Below, piece by piece: positions 30,356 to 38,500 of a stretch of DNA of 64,000 nt. Origin of the DNA: Burkholderia sp. HI2500 (lineage in GTDB: Bacteria; Pseudomonadota; Gammaproteobacteria; Burkholderiales; Burkholderiaceae); the NCBI RefSeq assembly GCF_002223055.1, contig NZ_NKFL01000007.1, positions 1-64,000 of the forward strand, given 5' to 3'. The translations under genes and the position numbers were made by a program. The notes under the pieces are model-generated. The model ran no database searches, had not been told where the DNA came from, and saw only the letters and a program-made list of their open reading frames with translations. Positions within the stretch are counted from its first letter, which is position 1, and the number at the start of each line of letters is the position of its first letter.

Positions 30356-32233
30356 TCAGCCGAACGTGAACGCATACGCATTCACGCCGGAATCGAGAAA
30401 CTCGATCGAGAACGTGCGGTCGGCGATCGCGCCGGGCTGCCGGACCAGCTGGTACAGGCGCTGCCCGGTCACCGTGCCGTAGCCTTGCGCATCGACGTCG
30501 CTGCCGTGCGCGGCACCGGGCGCCGCGCCGTCGAGCGTCACGCGAAAGCGCACCGGCTTGCCGTCGTCGCCGGGGCCGAGCACCAGGTGCAGGTCGCGTG
30601 CATGGAAGCGGTAGACGATGCGGCCGGCCGGCGCCGCGAGCGTCGCGCGTTCGGCGCCGACCTGCCACGTGCCGGCGAGGCCCCAGTCGTTGAGATCGGG
30701 CCGGGCCGGCTCGGCGTAGTGGTACGCCGCGTCGCGCACCACACCGCCCGGCGACATGAAAGCCTCGGCGCGCGCGTAGCCGACGTAGGTCTCCGGCGAG
30801 CGGACGTCCGCGCTGTCGGCCGCGGCGAGCGCCCCCTTCGCGGGCGCACCGGCGAGCCCGATCGGCACGTTCAGCGCTTCCGGATGGCCGGCCTCGGCGA
30901 GCAGCGACTGGATCGCGCGCTCCGATTCCGCGTATTCGCCTTCGCCGAAGTGGTGGCGGCGCACGCGCCCCTGCGCGTCGACGAAGTAGTGCGCGGGCCA
31001 GTATTCGTTGTTGAACGCGCGCCAGATCGTGAAGCGGTTGTCGATCGCGACCGGGAAGTCGATGCCGAGGTCGTGCACGGCCTTCTTCACGTTGCCGATG
31101 TCGCGCTCGAACGCGAACTCCGGCGCGTGCACGCCGATCACGACGAGCCCGTACGGCGCGTACTTGCGTGCCCACGCGGTCGTGTACGGCAGCGTGCGCA
31201 GGCAGTTGATGCACGAATACGTCCAGAAATCGACCAGCACGACCTTGCCGCGCAGGCTGGCCGCCGTCAGCGGCGGCGAGTTCAGCCACTGCACCGCGCC
31301 GTCGAGCGACGGCAGCGTGCCTTCGACGGGCAGCGCGGCAGCCGCATGCGTCGTATCCACCGCGCGCATCATCGCGCCGCCGGCGATCGCCCCGCCGTTG
31401 GCCTGGGTGCGATCGGCAGCCGCGGCCTTCATCGCGCCGCCGTTCGTGTTGTCGGCGGCGTTGCCGGTCGCGGCCATCGCCGCCGGTGCGCCCGGTGTGC
31501 CATTCGAACGCCCGCCGAGCCGGTCGACGAGCTTCGTCTCGAGCCCGCCCGTCGTGACGGTCGACAGCTGCGCGAGCGCACCGGTATCGAGGCCGAGCGC
31601 GATCGCGCCGACGCCGCCCAGCAGCGCCACGCCGATCCCGCGCTTGATCCATTCGCCGGCGCCGAGCGAGCGTTTCATCGCGGCGAAGACCTTGCCGCCG
31701 ATCACGAGCGCGACGCCGAGCGACGTCGCCGCGCCGGCCGCATACGCGACCAGTAGCAGCGTCGTGCCGACGCTTGCGCCGCGCAATGCGGCGCCGGTCA
31801 GCACGAGCCCGAGGATCGGACCCGCGCACGGTGCCCACAGCAGGCCGGTGGCGACGCCGAGCAGCAGCGACGACAGCGGGCCGGCCGGGCGGCCGTCGCG
31901 CTGCGCGAAGCCGGTGAGCCGGTTGCCGGCGGCAACGAGCGGGCGCGTCAGGTGTTCCGCGAGGCGCGGCATCAGCAGCGTCAGGCCGAATACCGCGAGC
32001 AGCACGATGGCGACCCAGCGGCCGGCCTGGTTGGCCTGCGCGACCCAGCCGCCGCCGACGGCCGCGAGCGTCGCGACGACGGCGAACGTGAGCGCCATGC
32101 CGACGAGCAGCGGCAGGCCGCTGCGGACGAACGGCTGGTCGGCGCGCGCGAACACGAACGGCAGCACGGGCAGGATGCACGGGCTCAGGATCGTGAGCAC
32201 GCCGCCGAGGTAGGCAAGGACGATGAGCAGCAT
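30356..32233 (-). CDS. DipZ-like CcdA-thioredoxin fusion (thiol transporter)
   Basis: A 625-residue membrane protein. Residues 1 to about 270 form a CcdA/DsbD-beta-type transmembrane unit with both redox Cys motifs (LSPCILPVLPF near 18 and LWAPCAGPIL near 115). After a low-complexity Ala/Thr/Asn-rich linker there is a periplasmic TlpA-like thioredoxin domain with the CxxC SCINCLRTLPY (near 340). The last 150 residues are a beta-rich domain (VVRDAAYHYAEPARPDLNDW) as in DipZ proteins. It moves electrons from cytoplasmic thioredoxin to periplasmic targets, here most simply MsrA and MsrB encoded on either side. GGAGAACGCACC precedes the ATG. Confidence 0.9.
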   Translation of the reverse strand: MLLIVLAYLGGVLTILSPCILPVLPFVFARADQPFVRSGLPLLVGMALTFAVVATLAAVGGGWVAQANQAGRWVAIVLLAVFGLTLLMPRLAEHLTRPLVAAGNRLTGFAQRDGRPAGPLSSLLLGVATGLLWAPCAGPILGLVLTGAALRGASVGTTLLLVAYAAGAATSLGVALVIGGKVFAAMKRSLGAGEWIKRGIGVALLGGVGAIALGLDTGALAQLSTVTTGGLETKLVDRLGGRSNGTPGAPAAMAATGNAADNTNGGAMKAAAADRTQANGGAIAGGAMMRAVDTTHAAAALPVEGTLPSLDGAVQWLNSPPLTAASLRGKVVLVDFWTYSCINCLRTLPYTTAWARKYAPYGLVVIGVHAPEFAFERDIGNVKKAVHDLGIDFPVAIDNRFTIWRAFNNEYWPAHYFVDAQGRVRRHHFGEGEYAESERAIQSLLAEAGHPEALNVPIGLAGAPAKGALAAADSADVRSPETYVGYARAEAFMSPGGVVRDAAYHYAEPARPDLNDWGLAGTWQVGAERATLAAPAGRIVYRFHARDLHLVLGPGDDGKPVRFRVTLDGAAPGAAHGSDVDAQGYGTVTGQRLYQLVRQPGAIADRTFSIEFLDSGVNAYAFTFG

Positions 32234-32270
32234 GGTGCGTTCTCCAGTCGGTCGGAAGTTCGGGGCCGGA

Positions 32271-32801
32271 TCAGGCGGCGGCGGGGTGGAAGGTGAGCGC
32301 GAGGCCGTTCATGCAGTAGCGCAGGCCGGTCGGTTGCGGGCCGTCGTCGAACACGTGGCCGAGATGGCCGCCGCAGCGGCGGCAGTGCACTTCGGTGCGG
32401 ATCATCCCGAACGATGCGTCGGTGTTCGTGGCGACCGCGTGGTCGAGCGGCTTCCAGAAGCTTGGCCAGCCCGTATGGCTGTCGAACTTGGTGGCCGACG
32501 AGAACAGCGCGAGGGCGCAGCCGGCGCACGCGAACGTGCCTTGCCGGTGCTCGTCGTTCAGCGGGCTGGTGTACGGCCGCTCGGTGCCGGCTTCGCGCAG
32601 GACCGAGTACTGGGCGGGCGTGAGCCGGCGATGCCATTCGGCGTCGCTGAGGGTGACTTCAAAAGGGGCGGCCGTCTGCGGGGTGGCCGGCGATGCGGCG
32701 AACGCACGGCCGACCAGCGCGCGGCGGCCGACGGACGACAGCGTCGCGAGCACGGCGAGGCCGGTGGCGCCGGCGAACAGCAGATGTCTGCGGGTGGGCA
32801 T
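32271..32801 (-). CDS. msrB: Exported peptide-methionine (R)-S-oxide reductase, 1-Cys type
   Basis: A 176-residue MsrB with a twin-arginine signal ([17 protein letters not shown]). Zinc ligands are Cys92, Cys95, Cys140 and Cys143 (CAGC, CRRC). The catalytic Cys163 is in LRYCMNG, and the substrate motif [11 protein letters not shown] is intact. No resolving cysteine exists beyond these five. It reduces the R epimer of methionine sulfoxide in exported proteins. It starts 37 bp upstream of the DipZ-like gene, with AGGAG before the ATG, so msrB, dipZ-like and msrA form one transcription unit. Confidence 0.93.
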   Translation of the reverse strand: MPTRRHLLFAGATGLAVLATLSSVGRRALVGRAFAASPATPQTAAPFEVTLSDAEWHRRLTPAQYSVLREAGTERPYTSPLNDEHRQGTFACAGCALALFSSATKFDSHTGWPSFWKPLDHAVATNTDASFGMIRTEVHCRRCGGHLGHVFDDGPQPTGLRYCMNGLALTFHPAAA

Positions 32802-33301
32802 GATGGGCTCCTGGCGGCATGTCCTGAAAACATGCGCCCATCGTAGTCAGCGGCCGGTGTCGAAGTCCTCACGGAAAGTTAAATGAATTGTGAAGGTTGG
32901 GATGGCGTGGGGTGTGCTGGAATCCGTCGAAGCTCTAATGGGCAAGGGCCTTTGAGCGGGTGAGCCGCCGATATTTACCGAGTACCGGTTCGCGCCGCGA
33001 TTTTTAGTGTTCGTAGAGTTGCGCGGTGAATCCGGACTTTGGCTTGCCGATCAAATCGGACTGGGGAATGAACGTTGTTTGACTGCGGTCGCGAATCACA
33101 CCGAGCGTCTGATACGCATTGATAGACGGGATGAGTTTGCAAGCTAGCGCGACCGACGTGTGGTGCGCGTGTGGGCGCGACAGCTTGACAGTTTCTACGT
33201 AGAAACTTCAGGGGGCGAGTTAGGACGTGCGCGGTTGCCCAGTGAAAGAGGGGCACGATGCGCTCCGCCGAAGTGGCCCATGTCGAGGCAGGATCCGGCG
33301 G
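32802..33301. other. Left flank of the accessory island, gene-free
   Basis: Contains the degenerate copy A of an IS-related sequence (described separately). No intact gene is visible. Confidence 0.5.
32877..33262 (-). mobile_element. Degenerate IS3-family remnant, copy A
   Basis: Aligns by eye with the IS remnant at about 42567-43260. Shared blocks include GTTAAATGAATTGTGA, the stretch around TTTTTAGTGTTCG, TTGGCTTGCCGAT, the palindrome GTTTCTACGTAGAAAC and GAGTTAGGACGTGCGCGG. The central transposase part present in copy B is lost here, and scattered mismatches show long divergence. No transposase can be translated from it. Confidence 0.6.
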
Positions 33302-33341
33302 AATGAAAGGGAACATAGTAAGGGCTATGTTCCCCTTCATT
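33302..33341. terminator. Palindrome with T-run at the island edge
   Basis: An inverted repeat AATGAAAGGGAACATAG / CTATGTTCCCCTTCATT (one bulged base, 6-base loop) is followed by TTT. It could act as an intrinsic terminator; the element it belonged to is not clear. Confidence 0.5.
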
Positions 33342-33532
33342 TTGGGACATCGTGCCAAAGCTCTACGCTCGGGGTGCTTCTGTATGCTTGGCGCGGGCGC
33401 CGAGGGCTTGGAGGTTCTTCCGATCCGGGTGGGACCGCCGGAGAGGCGGCTTTGTCTCAAACGGTGCTGAATCTCTATTGCAAGTGCCTACATTTAGCGT
33501 GGCGAAAGGCGAGGGCATCGCCAGACAGATTG

Positions 33533-33565
33533 CTTAATTCTCTCCGCGGTGCGGAGAGAATTAAG
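33533..33565. repeat. Perfect 15-bp palindrome with CTCTCCGC core
   Basis: CTTAATTCTCTCCGC-GGT-GCGGAGAGAATTAAG. The same core (CTCTCCGC-N3-GCGGAGAG) recurs at 57555-57585 in different flanking DNA, so it may be a small dispersed element or a protein-binding site. Confidence 0.6.
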
Positions 33566-33686
33566 GGTTTGAGCGCTCGGTAGTAGGTAAGTCACGGACA
33601 TATCGATTTGTCGTCGATCTCGACGCTGCAAAGATCAGAAGAGGGACCTCCGGATTTCCTTGTACCGGGCGGTTTGCTCATCGCAG

Positions 33687-33714
33687 AAAAAGATCACCAA
33701 GAGTGATCTTTTTT
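33687..33714. terminator. Bidirectional terminator upstream of the AbiE operon
   Basis: An 11-bp stem AAAAAGATCAC / GTGATCTTTTT with a 5-base loop, flanked by A-run and T-run, so it can work in both directions. It insulates the defence operon from transcription coming from the left. Confidence 0.75.
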
Positions 33715-33737
33715 ATTCAAATTCAAACCACCCTGCC

Positions 33738-33788
33738 TTGGCAGAAGTTTCAAGAAGGTGTATTTTGTTCACTATGAGTGAACAAAAT
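33738..33788 (+). promoter_or_regulatory. AbiE promoter and overlapping operator
   Basis: TTGGCA (33738-33743), 17 bp, TATTTT (33761-33766) is a good sigma-70 promoter. A perfect 11-bp inverted repeat ATTTTGTTCAC-N5-GTGAACAAAAT (33762-33788) covers the -10 box, the expected start of transcription and the AUG at 33774. There is no Shine-Dalgarno at normal spacing, so the mRNA is probably leaderless. AbiEi-type antitoxins are known to repress their own operon at inverted repeats. Confidence 0.7.
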
Positions 33789-34595
33789 CATGGAAAATTA
33801 AACCTTCTGCTAGCTGAGCTGGGTGATACGAGCTTGGTGTCGAGCCGCTGGCTGCGGGTTCACGGCTACTCCAATAGCCTCGTCGCGCGCTACGTGAGCA
33901 GCGGTTGGCTGGTGTCGCCGGCACGCGGCGTCTACATGCGCAAGAGTGGGCGCCTACAGTGGGAGGGCGTGGTTCGCAGCCTGCAGGTTGGGGAGGGTAT
34001 GCCGCTGCACGTCGGAGGTCGTTTTGCACTCAGCCTTGAGGGGCACGAGCACTATCTACGTCTGGGCGATGCCGGCACGATCACCCTGTATGGGGCGGAG
34101 CGGCCACCCGCTTGGATTGGCAAACTGCCTCTGACGCAGTGTTTCGAGTATCTGGGGAAGGGGCCGTTCGATTGGCCGCCCATGCCGTTCGAGGTGGAGG
34201 CGTCCGCGACAATGCTGTCCGAACAGGGCCTGGCGTGGCATCAGGCCGCACCCGGTGCCGATGCCTTGGTTTGTTCCATGCCGGAGCGGGCCATGCTGGA
34301 GCTGTGCGATGACGCCTCTGACGCTGCCTTGATCTACGAGGTGGATGCGCTGATGCAGGCTATGACCACACTGCGGCCGCAGCGGGTCGGCGTATTACTG
34401 CGCCATTGCCGAAGCATCAAAGCCAAGCGGCTGTTCCTGGCGTTGGCCGAGCGCCATCGGCATGCATGGCTACCGCACGTGCCGCGGGATGGTATCGATC
34501 TGGGTCGGGGAAAGCGCGCGCTGGTGCCTGGCGGCCGCTTGCATCCGGTCTACCAGATCACCTTGCCGGGAGACCTCGATGAACACCTGGCTTGA
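33774..34595 (+). CDS. abiEi: Type IV AbiEi-family antitoxin / autorepressor
   Basis: A 273-residue protein with an N-terminal winged helix-turn-helix (about 8-50; SSRWLRVHGYSNSLVARYVS then GWLVSPARGVYM). The C-terminal region has the AbiEi pattern (YLGKGPFDWPPMPFEV, CSMPERAMLELCDD). AbiEi antitoxins do not bind the toxin but counteract its action, and they repress the operon through the helix-turn-helix. The ATG at 33774 sits inside the operator palindrome; an upstream frame to 33660 is not supported. It overlaps abiEii by 17 bp. Base composition is less GC-rich than the flanking chromosome, as is usual for transferred defence genes. Confidence 0.9.
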   Translation: MSEQNHGKLNLLLAELGDTSLVSSRWLRVHGYSNSLVARYVSSGWLVSPARGVYMRKSGRLQWEGVVRSLQVGEGMPLHVGGRFALSLEGHEHYLRLGDAGTITLYGAERPPAWIGKLPLTQCFEYLGKGPFDWPPMPFEVEASATMLSEQGLAWHQAAPGADALVCSMPERAMLELCDDASDAALIYEVDALMQAMTTLRPQRVGVLLRHCRSIKAKRLFLALAERHRHAWLPHVPRDGIDLGRGKRALVPGGRLHPVYQITLPGDLDEHLA

Positions 34596-35535
34596 TCACT
34601 GGGATCGGCGCTATACCGACCGCGTACGGCTGCTGGTCGAGATTCTGCCGGCGCTGGCGCAAGAGCCGCGCTTCGCGCTCAAAGGCGGTACGGCGATCAA
34701 CCTATTCGAGCACGACCTGCCCCGGTTGTCTGTGGACATTGATCTGGCCTGGTTGCCGGTGCATGACTATGCCGAGGACGCAAGGCTCATCGCTGAAGCG
34801 CTTGGGCGGCTGGCTGATGTGCTGCGCGCCCGGCCTCTGCAACTGCAGGTGCAATTGTCGGCAGGCGAGGGCGCAGGCGTCACGCGACTGGTGGCCAGTC
34901 GCGGTCGTGCGCGCGTGCAGATCGAGACGACGCCGGTGATGCGCGGCACGGTGCATCCCGCGCGGAACATGGTGGTGCGCCCGAGGGTCGAGGAGGCATT
35001 TGGCTTTGCTTCGGTGCAGGTGCTGCACTTCGCCGACCTTTATGCCGGCAAGCTGGCTGCGGCATTGTCGAGACAGCATCCGCGCGACCTTTTCGATGTC
35101 GGCTTGTTGCTGGAAGACGAGCGGGCGGATCAGGCGCTCTGGCGAACCTTTCTTGTCTACCTAACCTGCAGCCCCAAGCCTGCGTGGGAAATGCTGGCGC
35201 CCCGCGTGCCTGCGGATTTCGCCGCGACCTTTGAAGCGCACTTCAGGGGGATGACGGCAGAGCCTGTCGAAGCCCAGGTCCTGCTGGACATCCATGAGCG
35301 CCTGCTGGCGCGTGTTGCCGGGTGGCTGGATGAGCCATCGTGCGCATTTCTGCGATCAGTGGAGGGTGAACGGCCGGACTTCGATCTGATCGGACTCCCG
35401 CACGCGGTCGGGTTGCCAGCCGTGCGACGCAAATTGCTCAACCTGGCCCAGCGCAGCGACGCCAAGCGTGCGGCGGATCGAGGTTTGTTGGAAGAAACGC
35501 TGACGCGGATCGTCGGCGCTAGATCGTCACGTTGA
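34579..35535 (+). CDS. abiEii: AbiEii/AbiGii-family nucleotidyltransferase toxin
   Basis: A 318-residue nucleotidyltransferase-fold toxin. The DNA polymerase beta-like motif is ALKGGTAINLF (33-43) followed by LSVDIDLAWL with the catalytic Asp53 and Asp55. A conserved KLAAALSRQHPRDLFDV segment follows in the middle. Related toxins such as MenT/AbiEii add nucleotides to tRNA or otherwise modify nucleic acid using NTP, which stops growth and limits phage. The ATG has GGGAGA upstream and overlaps the antitoxin gene, ensuring coupled translation. It lies 45 bp before the giant STAND-like gene, with no terminator between. Confidence 0.92.
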   Translation: MNTWLDHWDRRYTDRVRLLVEILPALAQEPRFALKGGTAINLFEHDLPRLSVDIDLAWLPVHDYAEDARLIAEALGRLADVLRARPLQLQVQLSAGEGAGVTRLVASRGRARVQIETTPVMRGTVHPARNMVVRPRVEEAFGFASVQVLHFADLYAGKLAAALSRQHPRDLFDVGLLLEDERADQALWRTFLVYLTCSPKPAWEMLAPRVPADFAATFEAHFRGMTAEPVEAQVLLDIHERLLARVAGWLDEPSCAFLRSVEGERPDFDLIGLPHAVGLPAVRRKLLNLAQRSDAKRAADRGLLEETLTRIVGARSSR

Positions 35536-35580
35536 GACCAAAACGACGCGACCACTTAAACCATATGAATCAGGCTCATC

Positions 35581-38500
35581 ATGGGTGTTGAGGACGAAAC
35601 AGGCGCAGTGTCGACAGAAATCGATAAAGTTCGAGCATCCAAGGCGGGCCATGCTTTTCATGAAGCGTGGGCCGCACGCACGGCCCTCGAACTCCTGCCG
35701 CCGTCGACCGACCTTGTCGCTATCACGCTCGAAGGTTTTGATGAGCAGGACGAGCAGGGTTTGGGAACCGGTGCGATCGAGATTGCGGATCTGGTCAGGT
35801 ACCACGGCGCCGCCGACGTTGCCCGCGCACATCGCGTTACAGTCGTTCAGTTCAAGTATTCGATCGCAAGCGCTGAAAAGGCAGTTCGGGCCGCTGACTT
35901 GGCGTCAACACTCGCCAAGTTTGCCGCGACCGATACAGAGCTTCGGGCGAAGCATGGGGATGGCCATGTTATTGCCGTTGTCCGGTATGAATTTGCCACG
36001 AACAGGCCCATTCACGAGAACCTCGGGAAGGCGATCTTAGCGATCATCGCGGGTACTCACGAAACCGGTGATGCAGGCCGCCAGGCAGACCAGATCGCGG
36101 AAGCCATGAAAGAGTACCCTCATTCCTTCGCTGATCTGCTGCGGCGATTGGACCTAGTTGGCAGGAAGGGGAGCTTGATCGAGGCGGAGCGCGCGATTTC
36201 AGCGACGCTCGCCGCATGGAGCGAGCCTGGCGATCCGGATGCGGAGAAGCGCTTGCTCAAGCTGCGGAATCTCATCAGGATCAAGGCCGGCCCCGGCAGT
36301 GAGACGGACAAACGCGTTGATCGCGTGACGGTCCTGGCCGAGCTCGAAGTGGAACACGAGGATCGTCTGTATCCCACACCCGACGCGTTTCCCGACGTTG
36401 AGGTCGTCATTCGGCGCGACGCCCTTGATGACATGGCAATCCTTGCACGCGAAGCGGGTTTTCCTCTCATCGTCCATGCTGCAGGCGGGATGGGGAAGAC
36501 AGTCTTGATGCAAGGTCTCGCCGATCGATTGAGAACGGATGGCCCCGTCGTGCTTTTCGATGGTTTTGGCGCCGGTCGCTGGCGAGATCCAGCTGACGGT
36601 CGGCACCTTCCGGAAAGGACGCTGGTCCACCTTGCCAATCTTATGGCCGGGCAAGGTCTGTGCGACATCTTGTTACCCGTGGCGGACGTTACGGGCCTGC
36701 TGAAGGCATTTCGTCGACGGCTTGCCCAATCGGTGGAGACTGCTCGGCGAACGCGCAGCGATGCATGTGTTTCACTGTTGCTCGATGCGATCGATCATGC
36801 TGGGCTTGCCGCACAGGAAACCGCGACATCGTCATTTGCCCACCTCGTCTTGCGCAGTATCAGCGTCGATCCGATCGATGGCGTGCGCGTCATCGCATCG
36901 TGCCGGACGGAGCGGCTGGCGTTGGCAATCGGCGATAGTTCGCATCGTTCTTTCGCAGTTCCGTTGTTCACCGACACGGAGGTACGCACCCTAGTCGAGC
37001 GCCGCGTGCCGGACGCCTCGACCGCCGAGATCGGCGCTTTGCTGACGCGATCAGGGCGCAACCCACGTTGCCTTGACAACCTGATCACGAACGGGCGGCC
37101 GTTTGATCCGGTGATGTTTCCTGATGCCTCGACGGAGCCGCAGGATCTGCTTGACGTACTGCTTCGCCAACGTCTCACCCAAGCGCGTGAAACGGCACGC
37201 GCTCGCGGTGCCAGTGATGTGGACATCGATCTCTTGCTCTCGGGCATCGCCTTGCTGGTGCCCCCGGTTCCCATTGAAGAACTTGCCGCTGTGCATGGCC
37301 TGATCTCGGAGCAGGTCGAGAGTTTTGCGGCCGATCTTGCGCCCTTGCTTGAGCGAACACAGCACGGCCTGATGTTTCGCGATGAACCGACCGAGACCTT
37401 GATCCGATCAGCCTACGGTGTGAGTCAAGTGGGTCGTTATCGCGTTATTGCTGCCCTGCAGGAGCGCCAACTCACCTCAAATTATGCGGCCCGCGCGCTT
37501 CCGACGTTGCTCATCTCGCTACGTGACGCCGATCAGCTCATTCAACTGGCATACGATTTGCGCGTACCGCGAGGTGCTTCACAAGTCAGTGCGCGGGATA
37601 TCCGTCTATCGCGGATTACTGCCGCGATAGCGCTGGCGGGACAGCTTAACCGGCGCGACGACCTTTTGCGCCTGTTGCTGGAGGCGTCGATCGTTGCCGC
37701 CGGGCATGAGCGATCCGATCGCTTCCTATACGAGTATCCCGACCTCGCTGCGGTCGTGGGTGACCCCGAGGCGCTGCGGCGGCTTTCCGCGACCCATATT
37801 GGCTGGCCAGGGGGAAAACATGCCGTTCTTGCACTTGCGAACGCCTTTGCTGGCGACCGAGATGAGGCACGTCGCCATGCTCGACGATCAATCGATTGGC
37901 ACAATTGGGCCGCGCAGACCAAACACCACGCGCGTTTTAACGAATCGACCGTCTCACGGGAGTGGGACGATATTGGCTTCGCCTATGTCGAGATGCTGGC
38001 GGGTAATGACGTGCGCGTCGCCGAGTTCTTCGCTCGCCGAGATGACGGTGCAGCCTTCGCAAAGTTTCAGGACTTATTCGATCTTCTGGACCGACATCAA
38101 CATTCGGCACATCCGCCTAAAACGCGCGTTGCGACACGGTTGCTGCGTTGCCGGCTGACATCTCGAGCGCTCTATGCGGCCGCACTCCCATTCGTCGGTC
38201 GTAACCCATCGCACGCCAAGATGCTTGTCACGGCGCTTGCCGCCGCACCGGCTGCCGTGTGTAAGAACGAAGGCATGGCGATGGCCAGCGTGTTGGCATC
38301 GGCACAGGCGATCGAGCTTGGCTTGGAGGAAGAGGCAGCAGCCATTCTAGCCGGCACTATGCTCAAGCCTCCGACCATCTATAACTACTCAAGTCACCAT
38401 CCGATTGCCCCCACCATTCATGTAACCGTGCTGGCCGCCGGTGTTCGAGCTGCTTTGAGCCGGAAGCACGTCGCCTTGATCGACTTGGCGCCGACTGAAT

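Noticed and set aside
32877..33262. Recent duplication or exact attachment-site repeats at the island ends
   Set aside because: The two copies differ by many substitutions and a large deletion, so they are old related IS remnants, not fresh direct repeats.
33660..33773. Longer AbiEi start at 33660
   Set aside because: The extra 38 codons run through the terminator hairpin and promoter and have no homology to AbiEi.
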